The notes beneath the pieces are model-generated. The model saw only the letters and a list, made by a program, of their open reading frames with translations, did no database searches and was not told the origin of the DNA. A program made the position numbers and the translations under genes. DNA of 41,781 bases, from NCBI GenBank assembly GCA_905221605.1, contig CAJNDS010001014.1, positions 1 through 41,781 on the forward strand. The letters run 5' to 3'. Source of the DNA: Symbiodinium natans. Its lineage: Eukaryota; Sar; Dinophyceae; Suessiales; Symbiodiniaceae. Shown in pieces: positions 30,346-39,674 of the stretch (position 1 is the stretch's first letter; the number at the start of each line of letters is the position of its first letter).

Positions 30346-30392
30346 AGGGTTTAGGGTTTAGGGTTTAGGGTTTAGGGTTTAGGGTTTAGGGT
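30346..30392 (+). repeat. Interstitial telomere tract (TTTAGGG)~6, opposite orientation
   Basis: Six perfect TTTAGGG units on the plus strand, 60 bp after a tract of the opposite orientation at 30189-30286. Confidence 0.93.
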
Positions 30393-30844
30393 AAGTTGCC
30401 ACTTGTAGCAATGCTAAGGGGGGAGGAGAGCCATGGGCTCTTAACATGAGCCTATTACATGTAAAAAAAAGAGATACATTCACATGAACTATGCGAATTC
30501 TACTGTTTTGATATTTCCAAAAAGGAATTGGGTTACAGCCCCCCCCCCCCGACAGCGTTTGACAGTGGCAGGAAAACGCACAATCGCAAGGAAGGAAGGC
30601 TGGGCCGCGCCCTTTGCGAAGCCAACGGATACCTCGAAACCTCGTGGTGAAGGTAAGAGCCCGTATGAAGCGTGTCTTGGGCTAAGGGTACTTCGCGTTG
30701 AGCTCAGAATGAGCAAGCCCTGAGCAGCAGTCGCAAACATGAGCTTCCTGCCGCGTTGTTTTTCTTTGCGAGTGCTTCTAGCAAGCAGCTTACATCTGGC
30801 TCCACGGCGCCTGTTGCATGTGGCTTCTGTGTTGGCAATCTAAG
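30393..30844. other. No settled gene
   Basis: Contains a C10 run at about 30540-30550. Competing frames at 30484-30723 (+) and 30489-30740 (-) carry no other signal. Confidence 0.3.
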
Positions 30845-30988
30845 ATGGTCAACTGTGTCACCACGGAGTATGCAAATCATCAGAACATCTGCGGCGCGTC
30901 TGACTACAGCAAAGTCATGAGTGGCGAAAGCACGGTGACCGACTGCTGCCAGGCGGGGCGCATTTGCAGGAGTTTTCAGGAGGTTTGA
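30845..30988 (+). CDS. Cysteine-rich exon 1 of a putative multi-exon gene
   Basis: From an ATG at 30845 (possible acceptor ctaag just before it) the frame reads MVNCVTTEYANHQNICGASD, then YSKVMSGESTVTDCCQAGRI, C, and on to TGA at 30986. Five cysteines with a DCC pair fall in 41 residues. The exon probably ends near 30967-30970, before the repetitive ttttcaggagg sequence. It resembles small disulfide-rich extracellular domains, but no family was recognised. Confidence 0.4.
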   Translation: MVNCVTTEYANHQNICGASDYSKVMSGESTVTDCCQAGRICRSFQEV

Positions 30989-31202
30989 GTAGTTTTCAGC
31001 AGTTCTGAGGAGTTGTGGAGGAGTTTTGAGTCGGGCCGGGTCTCCATGTATTCAACCCATCCAACCCTTTGTGTGAGTTTCGGGTTTCGGGCTGCTGGTT
31101 TGGAAGTTTTTGGAGCCTCCTGGCTGTTGGGTGACCTTGTACGAAATTTACTGTCGAAGGCACACATGGGCTGTTTCAGCGGGACATTTTTTGGGGAGAC
31201 AT

Positions 31203-31280
31203 GGGGGGCGGCACTGGGTTCTTGAAAGCACCCTGGACGAGGCCCTCAAGAAGATGCAGGATTGCAGCTTGGTCTTGTGA
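31203..31280 (+). CDS. Putative exon 2 of the cysteine-rich gene
   Basis: The frame reads RHWVLESTLDEALKKMQDCS and then LVL before TGA at 31278. It is short but protein-like and lies between other exons of the same strand. Exact splice sites are not determined. Confidence 0.3.
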   Translation, partial: GGRHWVLESTLDEALKKMQDCSLVL

Positions 31281-31376
31281 AGGTGAACAGTTCCCTTTTG
31301 TTTCTCATGTTGCATGTTGCAGTTGCTTCACAGCCAAAGTTTTCTGGGCCTCCTTTTGCTTTGGCGATTCCCTAAG

Positions 31377-31501
31377 CTCGGCACTTCGGCACCCAAGGCT
31401 ACACGGTGTGCTCCTGTGACACCGAGTGCGCTGATCAAGACAAAGCCGTCTCCTGCTCCGCGACCGGCAAAGTCAAGGACCCCATTGCGCTCCTTGGCTA
31501 A
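31377..31501 (+). CDS. Putative exon 3 of the cysteine-rich gene
   Basis: After ggcgattccctaag the frame reads HFGTQGYTVCSCDTECADQD, then KAVSCSATGKVKDPIALLG, and TAA at 31499. Four cysteines lie within 16 residues (CSCDTEC, then SC). The overlapping frame 31314-31544 is less convincing. Confidence 0.4.
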
Positions 31502-31544
31502 TAGCTGGGTTAGGGCTTCTCTGGAACTGGTTGTGCCTTTGTAG

Positions 31545-31712
31545 GTCTGCTGTGTTTTTGGCGACTTGCTCAGCCACGAGTTTCATGCTACGCTTCAGCT
31601 ATCAAGCTTTGTGCGTTTGGGAGCCACTAGGTTTTGGGCGTTCATTGGCGGCCTTCTCAACAAAGATGGTGAGACTTGCGAGTCCGTGGGCGTGACATTC
31701 ACTACGTGCTGA
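31545..31712 (+). CDS. Putative exon 4 of the cysteine-rich gene
   Basis: A good acceptor, gttgtgcctttgtag, is followed by a frame of 55 codons: VCCVFGDLLSHEFHATLQLS, SFVRLGATRFWAFIGGLLNK, then DGETCESVGVTFTTC and TGA at 31710. The gap to the previous stop is only 43 bp, so the order and donors of these exons need transcript data. Confidence 0.37.
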   Translation, partial: VCCVFGDLLSHEFHATLQLSSFVRLGATRFWAFIGGLLNKDGETCESVGVTFTTC

Positions 31713-31802
31713 AAGCACGTTGCCGCTCTTGGGTAGCGTTCTGGCGGTAAGAATGCAGAATCAATGCAGTGCAACATCTTTGTTATAGTTGGGTAACCTT
31801 TT

Positions 31803-31872
31803 ACATTTCTAAGGGTACTTAAACACAATAAGAAACTACATTTATAAGGGTACTTAAACACAATAAGAATCT
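31803..31872. repeat. 35-bp tandem duplication
   Basis: The 35-bp unit (starting acatttctaagggtac and followed by ttaaacacaataagaa) is present twice head to tail, with three differences. Confidence 0.92.
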
Positions 31873-32032
31873 GCATTTAAATTGTTAGCATTCTCCCAAC
31901 AATGAACAAGAAATGGAGGGGCCCTTGCAATTACCGGGAAAATATCGATACTCTGTGTCAGCAGGAGGCGGGATGCTTGAAGATCCCTTTTGGCTCTCCC
32001 AACTCTCAGTAAGTTCTGTCTTTGTTTCATTT

Positions 32033-32092
32033 AGGGTTTAGGGTTTAGGGTTTAGGGTTTAGGGTTTAGGGTTTAGGGTTTATATAGGGTTT
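32033..32092 (+). repeat. Interstitial telomere tract (TTTAGGG)~8
   Basis: About eight TTTAGGG units on the plus strand, ending tttatatagggttt. Confidence 0.93.
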
Positions 32093-32303
32093 CAGACTAT
32101 CTGCTGCATTCTTTGGAATCTGAATTGTTGTTGGTCGTTCTTGCTGTCCCTGCTTGGCTTCTGCTTCGTGATTGTGCACTCCTTCTGCCTCGCCGCTCTG
32201 GCTTCCGGCACAACGTAGAGCTGTGAATGATTATGAATGCATTCTACTTACATCCAGAGGTAGATACAAGCGGATTCAGAAAAAAGCGGTTTGAGATTCA
32301 GGG

Positions 32304-32510
32304 ATGGAAGAAGATGCTGTTTCTGGCCTCCGCTACCTGAAATCAGACATGCCTAAGGCACCCCGTTTTACCCAACTCCAGTGCTGGACAGTCTGCAAGG
32401 TGGTCCTGGGAATGGGTGATGGGTTCAAGAATCGTGTTCTGCGGCTTGCAAGGCCTCTTGGAATTGAATCTTCAGCTTGCGGCCGTATCCCAGGAGCCAG
32501 CTTTGCATGA
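32304..32510 (+). CDS. Small ORF, unidentified
   Basis: An ATG frame of 68 codons beginning MEEDAVSGLRYLKSDMPKAP and continuing RFTQLQCWTVCKVVLGMGDG. A donor may lie within gcaaggtggt at about 32397. A minus frame (32333-32614) overlaps. No family was recognised. Confidence 0.3.
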   Translation: MEEDAVSGLRYLKSDMPKAPRFTQLQCWTVCKVVLGMGDGFKNRVLRLARPLGIESSACGRIPGASFA

Positions 32511-33577
32511 CTGCGCACGCAGAAATCAAGCCCAAACTCGGCTTGGGACGCTTTGTCTGACGCTCTGCCACCCAGCTGCTTATCCAAGGGCACTGAAATC
32601 CGAGAACTTGGCAAAAAAGGGGGGGGGGGGTGGCTATCATAGAGAGAGAGAGAGAGAGAAGATGATGTATGACATAGTCGCCGGCACCCAGTCTTCCCCG
32701 CGATGGTGGCACCCTAACACTATGAAATGCTCTGATATGATCTTGCTGTGCAGTCGTGAACCCGCACTACAGTATAGGTAAAGTCACATGCAGTACAACA
32801 GTACAGTATCAGGTAGACGGTATAGAGTAGAGTCTTTAGTTCATGTATGGCATCTAGCAGTATATCGAGCAAGAAAGCCCCGAAGACAAGCCCGGCGTAG
32901 CTAGTCTGGACGCGCATCTCAAAGCTTATTGGCCCCAGCGTACGAAGATGAGGAGGACTTCGGCTTATCCGGCTTTCCAGTTGCACGTTTGCCCAAGTTT
33001 TGCCCAAGTGTTGCCCAAGTTTTGCTCAAGTGCGCATACGATTTGCGACTTTCTTTAGAGTTGTGAAGGGGTCAGCGTTTGCAGTTGGACAGCCCTGTGA
33101 CAGCTCCATTGACAATCCAAAACCCGACATCGCCAGAGCCCCTCAGCGTTTTACCTGACGGGTTTACTTGCGTGGGTGGGTTTTCATGGTAAAAATTTGT
33201 CTTTGTGCACCTGCATGTCTCCATGCTCAAGTAAACTAATCTCTGTCAGGCCCCTCGTACTATGCAGCTGTTCCTGCTCGCAGCACGTGCGCAACCTCCT
33301 TGCAGTCACAAGCCTGGGCTTCGCAAACACAAACAAACACAGGATCAAAACACCCCTATGACACAGCAGTTCTCTGTCCAAGCTATATGAAGTAGGGGTT
33401 ATATCCCCAAAAGGACACCCAATATACACTCACCAATACTAACAAGGAACCTGACACACACTCGCCAATAACAGTAATCTAAACCCTGTTTCATATGAAA
33501 CTATATGAGCTGCCTAAGGCCTCCTTAATGCTTGTTTGCACGACGCCTGCTTCGCCACGGGGTCGCCATGAATCGGA
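32511..33577. other. No gene supported
   Basis: Holds a G10 run near 32620, (AG)n at 32641-32658 and an 11-bp repeat (ttttgcccaag, four copies, 32987-33030). Frames here are short and occur on both strands. Confidence 0.35.
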
Positions 33578-34107
33578 GTGGATCCCTCCTTTCTTACTTG
33601 TCAACAGGCAGAATTCGGGCCTTGGGGGCTTAGGTTGTCCAGTGGGATTGCATGCTTAGGCCGGGCGGCTTTCAAGAGAGCTCACCCTCGAGATCGGCGG
33701 TTGGAGAGAGCTTTTCGAGTCCTTTGTGAGCAGACAGCGCGTACTTGTAGGAATCCCTAGGCAGTATGTCGTTTTCTCATCAAGCCAGCCTATGAAGGAT
33801 CTTCGCAACTTCAACAGTATTCAAATTTTGTCTTCACTGCCTTCCCTCAGCCTGTTGCGTGGTTATAAGTTATAAACATCCGCTTTGGAATGAAGTATCC
33901 CGACGTCCCCAGTTTGGTCCTTGTGTGTCCCATCCAAAGATTTGAGCCCTTGACACAGACTCCCCGATTTCCTTGGGCATCCCTGTCGACAAACGTGGGC
34001 CGCTCGAGGAGTTGGCGTGGTTTTTGAGTGGGCATTGGGCTTCTGAGAACAGATCTTGAGGACAACGCACGGACAGGAACAATGCTCATCCTCATCATTA
34101 TCAGCAC
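33578..34107. other. Coding-like region, strand unresolved
   Basis: A plus frame at 33578-33760 (containing FKRAHPRDRRLERAFRVLCE) and minus frames at 33847-34107 (containing TFVDRDAQGNRGVCVKGSNL, then GTSGYFIPKRMFITYN) and 33870-34082 all look partly protein-like. No splice signals settle the matter. Confidence 0.25.
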
Positions 34108-34294
34108 AACATCGTCATCACAAGCACGGGGTGTTGTGGCTGCCTCCCTTTTTCTCTCACTCTCTGGCTCACACTGCAGGTGTAGGCATGCGCAATGGGA
34201 TCAAACGACGTTTGGGCGCCCCCCAAGAGTCCCACATTAATTCTGACGTGCTTGCTTTGTACCCCGTGCAATCTTACTTCTCAAGCTTCATCCC

Positions 34295-34455
34295 TTGGGA
34301 TGTTCCCCCTTACACAACCAGTCCTCTAAACCCTAAACCCTAAACCCTAAACCCTAAACCCTAAACCCTAAACCCTAAACCCTCAATAGGGATGAACATA
34401 GGGGGTACGATAATCCCTGCTAAGGAGCTGTTCGCATAAGGGGGAAACATCCCGA
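34295..34455. mobile_element. Foldback MITE, copy E, split by telomere repeats
   Basis: The ends are ttgggatgttcccccttac and gcataagggggaaacatcccga. A perfect 8-bp direct repeat, ttcatccc, flanks it (34287-34294 and 34456-34463). The left arm is interrupted after cagtcct by about eight CCCTAAA units and resumes as caatagggat. Without the insert it is about 103 bp, the normal size for this family. Confidence 0.85.
34326..34383 (-). repeat. Telomere repeats (CCCTAAA)8 inside a MITE arm
   Basis: Perfect heptamers lying entirely within the left arm of the MITE at 34295-34455. Confidence 0.92.
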
Positions 34456-34495
34456 TTCATCCCTGTGGCCCCCGGGTTCCGCCAGAATCCTTCCC

Positions 34496-34557
34496 AAACC
34501 CTAAACCCTAAACCCTAAACCCTAAACCCTAAACCCTAAACCCTAAACCCTCAACCC
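34496..34557 (-). repeat. Interstitial telomere tract (CCCTAAA)~8
   Basis: Perfect heptamers ending in ccctcaaccctcc. Confidence 0.92.
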
Positions 34558-34676
34558 TCCACCAGGAGATTGTTGAGATGCACATGCTGCGAATGATGAG
34601 CGAGATCAGAACCTCTGCTCTCGCAGCCAGTGGCAGTTTTTTGTTCCTATGTCAGTACACTGTAATCCTACTTCTA

Positions 34677-34800
34677 ACATACTAAATAAACAAATAAATA
34701 AATAAGTATATATATATAATTTTAAATTATTGAGATTTATATTGTGATTTATCTGTTTGCTTATATGCATATATATATATATGTATATTCTTTGTTTTAG
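34677..34800. other. AT-rich island
   Basis: Composed of aataaataaataagtatata, later gcatatatatatatatgtat, within otherwise mixed sequence. The 82-codon minus frame over it encodes Ile/Tyr repeats and is discounted. Confidence 0.75.
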
Positions 34801-35189
34801 TAATAGCTGTTTCAACCAATATACTGGTAAATAAGCGAATAACCTTGTTGCCATTTCTTGAGCTCTGGAGTTGCAGTTGGCAGTGAGTACTGATGGTTGC
34901 TATGTCGTGCGGTGCCTCAAGATCTGCTGAGGTCGTAGCCTTAGCACATGGTCTTATTTCTATGCGGCACGTTTAGTCGTTGAGTCTTTCGCTGTCAGGT
35001 TCGCCGGTTGGTGTGGTTGCCAAATCAGTTTGCACGTGTTTGTATGTCGTTTAGTCTGTGTAAATCCGTACTTCTTATAGGCACATTCATTCATTCACTC
35101 ATGTGCATGTGTGGATGCCTACCCACCAATCAACTTACAAGTCACTGCGCTTGCACACGTTGGCAATCAATCAGATACATGCTGTCAGG

Positions 35190-35273
35190 TTTGATGTCAC
35201 CAAGGAAGTCGAAGAAGAACATCCGCTAGTTGCCCAGCCAGTCTTTGAAATGCGTCACAACATCACCATCTGA
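35190..35273 (+). CDS. Possible last exon, unidentified
   Basis: After acatgctgtcag a frame reads FDVTKEVEEEHPLVAQPVFE and then MRHNITI before TGA at 35271. It is short, acidic and protein-like. No family was recognised. Confidence 0.27.
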   Translation, partial: FDVTKEVEEEHPLVAQPVFEMRHNITI

Positions 35274-35344
35274 TGCAGGCACGTTCGCACATGTCCCTGT
35301 GAATATCCTGAACAGCGAAACCACACGACACTTTTTACCCTCTT

Positions 35345-35728
35345 GTGAGTGGTCGTCATGCCGCTGAGGAGCTTGGATACGAAAGCAAGCCCATATCCTG
35401 GAGCACAGCGAAGACTGCGCACTGCCATGCAGCGATGGATTCGGACGCCAAGTTAGCCCCTCGCATGGAGTGCCAGACTGAGGGGCAACAAGTGCGCCTA
35501 TGCTACACGCAACATGTCGTAGCAATGGTGCCCTTTCTTGCGAGTTCGAGGGCGTATCAAGCCGGGTTCTTTGCACGGCTCATGCTGCAGCGCTTGCCAT
35601 TGGTTTGTGACAGATTTTGGGGTCGCAGGAATGCAGAGCAATGCAGAGTGCGAACGGACAGCCCTCCAACACTTATCATTGTCATCTCATGTGGGTTCTG
35701 CAGGGGCCGTTGCCTGGTTTTAGGTTGA
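35345..35728 (+). CDS. 127-codon ORF, partly exon-like
   Basis: The central part (MDSDAKLAPRMECQTEGQQV, then RLCYTQHVVAMVPFL) looks like protein; the last third is ambiguous. In another frame the end reads SANGQPSNTYHCHLMW. A 116-codon minus frame (35226-35576) overlaps. The cysteine content fits the cysteine-rich exons at 30845-31712, but a link across 3.6 kb is speculative. Confidence 0.25.
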   Translation: MSGRHAAEELGYESKPISWSTAKTAHCHAAMDSDAKLAPRMECQTEGQQVRLCYTQHVVAMVPFLASSRAYQAGFFARLMLQRLPLVCDRFWGRRNAEQCRVRTDSPPTLIIVISCGFCRGRCLVLG

Positions 35729-35781
35729 GAGCTTCGACTAAGGGCTTTGTGGTCACTTTATAGGTATGTGGGATTCCTACG

Positions 35782-35851
35782 ACAACTTACGTCAACAACA
35801 GCGACCAACACTGCTCCTACCGTTCCGACTGCTGCACTTTTGACAAAGTGC
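35782..35851 (+). CDS. Possible cysteine-rich exon
   Basis: The frame reads TTYVNNSDQHCSYRSDCCTF and then DKVQCC. The spacing C-x5-CC-x6-CC resembles the DCC element at 30941-30949. A minus frame at 35898-36134 adjoins it downstream. It was identified by cysteine pattern only. Confidence 0.3.
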
Positions 35852-36056
35852 AGTGCTGCAGAAACTCAACATTTCTGCCTCCGAGGGGTGTCCATCTTCA
35901 TTTTTTCATGGTTCGTAGAGAAGCAAAGCCGGTGTCAATGAACAAGTGTCGGTGTTTCGTTGAATCGAGGCGTCCCAAAAAGTACTTTCCAATGTCGTCC
36001 CTAGTCGCTGTTTTTGGCGCTAATGTAGTTTCAAGCAAGAATTCATAGTTTCTCGT

Positions 36057-36297
36057 GCAGAACTGTTTGGCTTGGTTTTTTTTCGTGGGGGGGGGGGGGA
36101 CAGAACTGTTTCGGGCCTTGCTTTGGAGTTTCAAGTTTAGGGAGTTTTGGGCATAGGGCAGAATTGTTTCAGGCTATGCTTTGGGAATTAAAGTTTAGGG
36201 TTTGGGGTGAAGGGCAGAACTGTTCGTTTTTGCGAGCAGGGGGTCGGTGGGAGGGCGTGGGGTTTTGGGTCGGGCAGCTAAGGGCCAGAACTGTCTA
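36057..36297. repeat. Diverged tandem repeat, ~52-70-bp units
   Basis: The phrase ggcagaactgttt or a close variant starts five successive units at about 36057, 36101, 36158, 36214 and 36283. Two units share gctttgg, then agtttaggg and ttttggg. The first unit includes a G13 run. Confidence 0.65.
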
Positions 36298-36373
36298 CGA
36301 CGTAATCATCGTGCGGGCATGGATGCTCTGGCCAATGGGTGCGCTGGCAATCCGGACGTAATCATGCTTCGGA

Positions 36374-36877
36374 ATGAGAAATGCCACGTGGGGGTGCTTC
36401 GAGCGTGAGCAACTGGAGGAAAACCCACGCAGGCCGATGTTTTCGCAGGAGTCCGGAGGACATGGCCGGGAGGCGAAGCGACGGGGGCGCAAGCTTTTTT
36501 TTAGACTGTCCAAAAAGGGGTCGGGGCCACTTTTACGCGAGATTGTCACAGCAGAGAACATGCAGGGAAAAAAATGGATGGAAGTGGCCGTGGAGAAGCA
36601 GCAGAAAGAGCAAAAGCGCCAAGAACAGCAGCCACACCGAGGTTTCGCCAGAAGCAGGAGAAGAAGGAGAAGAAGAAGAACAACAGAGACAAACTGCGTC
36701 CTCCTGCCAGGGCAAGAACGTACGAACAAACCAGCAAAAAGTGCTCCTCCCGTTGCCGCTGCGGGTGTTGAAACAGTGGTACTCAAGAGCAGCCTCACCG
36801 ACAGTCTTGCAACAAGAATAAACACGAACAACAGAGAGGATCACATTCATAGCAATTCATACACAAGTAGAATCTAA
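36374..36877 (+). CDS. 167-codon basic ORF, doubtful
   Basis: A purine-rich stretch is open in two plus frames and on the minus strand (178 codons). The plus frame from ATG gives an Arg/Lys/Gln-rich product (EKQQKEQKRQEQQPHRGFAR). Such overlap is typical of base-composition bias, so coding is uncertain. Confidence 0.2.
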   Translation: MRNATWGCFEREQLEENPRRPMFSQESGGHGREAKRRGRKLFFRLSKKGSGPLLREIVTAENMQGKKWMEVAVEKQQKEQKRQEQQPHRGFARSRRRRRRRRTTETNCVLLPGQERTNKPAKSAPPVAAAGVETVVLKSSLTDSLATRINTNNREDHIHSNSYTSRI

Positions 36878-36908
36878 GTAGAAGTACGGAAGAAGCAAAT
36901 AGCGAAGT

Positions 36909-37438
36909 GTGGCTCAAGAACCGTCTGAGTTCCCCCCTTGCTTTCGGACGCACACCGAGGCGAAGACTCCTCGGCGACGACAGCTTCCCGACGGGCAGTC
37001 TCCTGCTCAGTTTCCGAGCTGTGGAGTTTGCTTCCTTTCAAATTTCAGAACCTCGCGATACATGGCGCCGCATCCGACAAGTCACAACGCTGAGCCCCCA
37101 AGCTTGCAACATATGAGCGACGCAAGATGCGGGGAAAGTGGGTGGGTTTCGCATAGTGCAGCAGTGCCGAAGGGCTCTGAACATGAGAGAAATGACTACA
37201 TCGGTTTGCATGGTTCTGCTAGATGAGTTGTCTGTGCTGCAGCCTTCGTCCTGGATCAGCGGTCTTCCACAACCAATGGAGTTCCAAGGCTCTCACGCAA
37301 GATGCAAAGTTCCTGAGACAGCGCAGCGGTGCCTTGGGTTGTCAAATTCATGCGTTGGCACCTCGAAGCTTGTTTCCAGCTGCATGGCCGCAGGCACTGC
37401 GTTTCCAGACATCTAGCAAAGATCACCGGAGATTCTGA
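36909..37438 (+). CDS. Two consecutive exon-like frames, unidentified
   Basis: A frame ending at 37226 contains CGESGWVSHSAAVPKGSEHE and then RNDYIGLHGSAR. The next, 37223-37438, overlaps its stop and contains KALTQDAKFLRQRSGALGCQ. Neither has a convincing start. They could be exon pieces or chance frames. Confidence 0.22.
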
Positions 37439-38003
37439 GCCGGTCCTCAGAAACGGTGAGTGCATCTACCGCTGAATCTGAACTATAGAGATACGGTCAA
37501 GAACACACGTTTCCTGTACCTGGCCGAGGTAGGGCCGACTCTGCCACGCAAGCCGCCTGACGCGTTGTTTCTGCTTGTATCGGCGGGATGTCCATTTGCG
37601 CTTGAAATCATGAGCGAAGATCTGTTTAGTGAGTAGTTAGTTGGCTTTTTGGAGACGGAGTTGACGCGTGTGTTTTGGTTGCGTTCTAAGCGTTGCCGAG
37701 TCAATAGCGATGATGACAAGACCGTTGCTGTTGATGATACTGCTACTGCTGCTGCCATGTCCTTTGGCCTGGTCGTGACTCGTGTTTACGTCTTGGGCTT
37801 CGCAGAGAAGGAGATAGTTGGTTGTGTCTGTTTGCGTTCATTTTTTCTGCCAAATTACACCGGGGAAGATTCTGGTCTTGACTGTTGGGCTCTGTGGTCG
37901 GACTGCATTCACGCAGCGTTTGCTGTTGGCCACAGACGGCGGTCATGACTTCGACGGTTCTGAGTAGGGCTTCAGGCAGCAATGTCTGCTTCTTCTTCCC
38001 AGT

Positions 38004-38312
38004 TTGGCCATTTGGATTCCGACTCAGATTCGATTGAAATCCTCATGTGCGAATGAGCTGTCCACGGGTTCTTGGGTTTCGCCGACGTCGGGCTTGCAAA
38101 TGTCGGTCAGTGCTGCAGGGAACAAGAGGAACTCCAAAGTGAATTTCGGGCCCAGTCGTGGCTTCATCGGTCCAAGCGCGAGCAGCTCCAGGGAAGGCCA
38201 CAAAGCGGGTGACATCGAGCACCATCGAAAATGTAGGTTCATGAGCGCACTTGCATGCACTTGCTGGATCTTGCCGGTGTGCCTGCCCATTGTGTGTGGT
38301 GCGAGAGTGTGA
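38004..38312 (+). CDS. 102-codon ORF, unidentified
   Basis: The protein-like part is SWVSPTSGLQMSVSAAGNKR, NSKVNFGPSRGFIGPSASSS, then REGHKAGDIEHHRK. Minus frames of 88 and 99 codons cross the same bases (the latter with TFSMVLDVTRFVAFPGAARA), so the strand is unresolved. Confidence 0.25.
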   Translation: MAIWIPTQIRLKSSCANELSTGSWVSPTSGLQMSVSAAGNKRNSKVNFGPSRGFIGPSASSSREGHKAGDIEHHRKCRFMSALACTCWILPVCLPIVCGARV

Positions 38313-38763
38313 CCAGGCTGAGCCAGCAGAGCCGGCGGCCACAGCGGAACCTCGGCTCTCTTAGAGGGCGCCAGATTTTGTGACTTTTGAGGGACCCTGG
38401 CAAAGAGCAGGTCAAGAAAAGTGGCCCGATTGAAGTCAGGCCACGCGCTCCGACATCCAGCTGCAGCCCACTCTTCTCACGAGCGTCCCGTCGGGAGAGT
38501 TTGACGCAGCAAGCCCGACCCTCGACATCATGGGGCGGATCCCTTCTTCAGAGCTCAGTTCTTCAAAAGGGGAAGACTCAAGACTGTCAGCAGCTCTGCT
38601 CTACGCAGCCCAGAAGGATGCCGCAGCCAACACCTTGGGGTCGTATCTCATCTGCTTTGCATGCGAACTTGGGCAAGGGTATCAAATACTTTCTTCGTCA
38701 GATTTCTGAAGCATAAGGCATGCTCTACTTTTGACCTACAGCAGGGAACCTCCCAGAAGTTGA

Positions 38764-39048
38764 ACACGCCAGGAACGCCCCGGAATGCGCCTCCCGACCC
38801 CACCCGGGTCTTGGACAGCCCCCTTGAAGCCACATGGCAGCTTCGGAGACGACGCAAGATCCCACATAGTCATATTAGTGGACCCCAAAGAAGAGAATCC
38901 TAATACCACTGCTGTGCTGGGGAGAGTCGAATTCCGAAGAGCCAACAGGAAGCGGCGATTCAACTGCGAGGGGCTCGGGAGCCCCAAACTGATGCCACAC
39001 TTGGAGGCGCTCGGGGACAGGGTTCAGGGTTCAGGGGTTAGGGTTTAG
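38764..39048 (+). CDS. Probable exon, unidentified
   Basis: Open after a TGA at 38761. The best part reads HIVILVDPKEENPNTTAVLG, RVEFRRANRKRRFNCEGLGS, then PKLMPHLEALGD, and coding character ends where telomere-like sequence starts near 39018. A possible acceptor is aacacgccag (to 38772). A second plus frame (38661-38903, containing SQKLNTPGTPRNAPPDPTRV) precedes it in another phase, so a short intron or frameshift may join them. Confidence 0.4.
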   Translation, partial: TRQERPGMRLPTPPGSWTAPLKPHGSFGDDARSHIVILVDPKEENPNTTAVLGRVEFRRANRKRRFNCEGLGSPKLMPHLEALGDRVQGSGVRV

Positions 39049-39063
39049 GGTTTAGGGTTTAGG
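39018..39063 (+). repeat. Interstitial telomere tract (TTTAGGG)
   Basis: Starts ggttcagggttcaggggtt, then three to four perfect TTTAGGG units, on the plus strand. Confidence 0.85.
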
Positions 39064-39674
39064 CACGCCAAAGCCAAAGCAACAACCAAAACCATGCTAC
39101 AGCAGCAGTAGTGGCAGTGGTGGTAGTGGTATAGTCTGAAGCTAGTTTGACCTCAACGGGGTGGGGGGTGGGGGGGGGGGGGGGGGGGGGGGTTGAAGTT
39201 CTACTTGCTTTTGGAAGCTTCAGTGTTACGTATTAACAGAGAAATATTTCTTGAGATTTGATCTGATTTTCAGGACTGTAGACATAAGCTGTTGTGTTAA
39301 GGTACCTCTTGTCGCTGGTAAACGGTGCCATTTGACATGCGTAGATAAAGTAGTTAAGTAGCTGCTGGTATGCTATTGCTTTGCTTGGAGGTTAGTCCCT
39401 CTATGAACTCCCGGTGCCTGGGCTGGGATTAAGCAGCTGGCAGGGGAATTTGTAAAGCTTGGAGGTTGGTTTAGGGATTCTACACGAGAAAAAAATCTTC
39501 AACCCCCTCCATGGGTGTAAAAACCAGCTTGAAGCTCGAAAACAGTGCAGCGCCAGGAGCTGGAAAGTGGGATTTATCCACCTGGCCAACGCGAGAATTC
39601 TCTGATCTCCACCATGAACCAGGGCGGCGCTTAGTTGTAGCTCTGTCAAAGGCCCTCAGTGGCGCAGCACGTCC
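39064..39674. other. No gene supported; trinucleotide and poly-G tracts
   Basis: Contains cagcagcagtagtggcagtg-type repeats at about 39098-39130 and about 30 G with two T interruptions at 39160-39192. An 82-codon minus frame (39401-39649) has no other support. Confidence 0.4.

Noticed and set aside
34606-34854. 82-codon minus-strand frame over the AT-rich island
   Set aside because: It encodes Ile/Tyr runs from TATA repeats and has no other support.
36295-36877. A confident basic protein on plus or a hydrophobic one on minus
   Set aside because: A purine-rich strand leaves several frames open at once. It is listed only as a doubtful frame.
36910-36918. Relict of the dinoflagellate spliced leader (ends TGGCTCAAG)
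   Set aside because: Only nine terminal bases match, and about 0.3 such matches are expected by chance in this window. The upstream bases do not fit.
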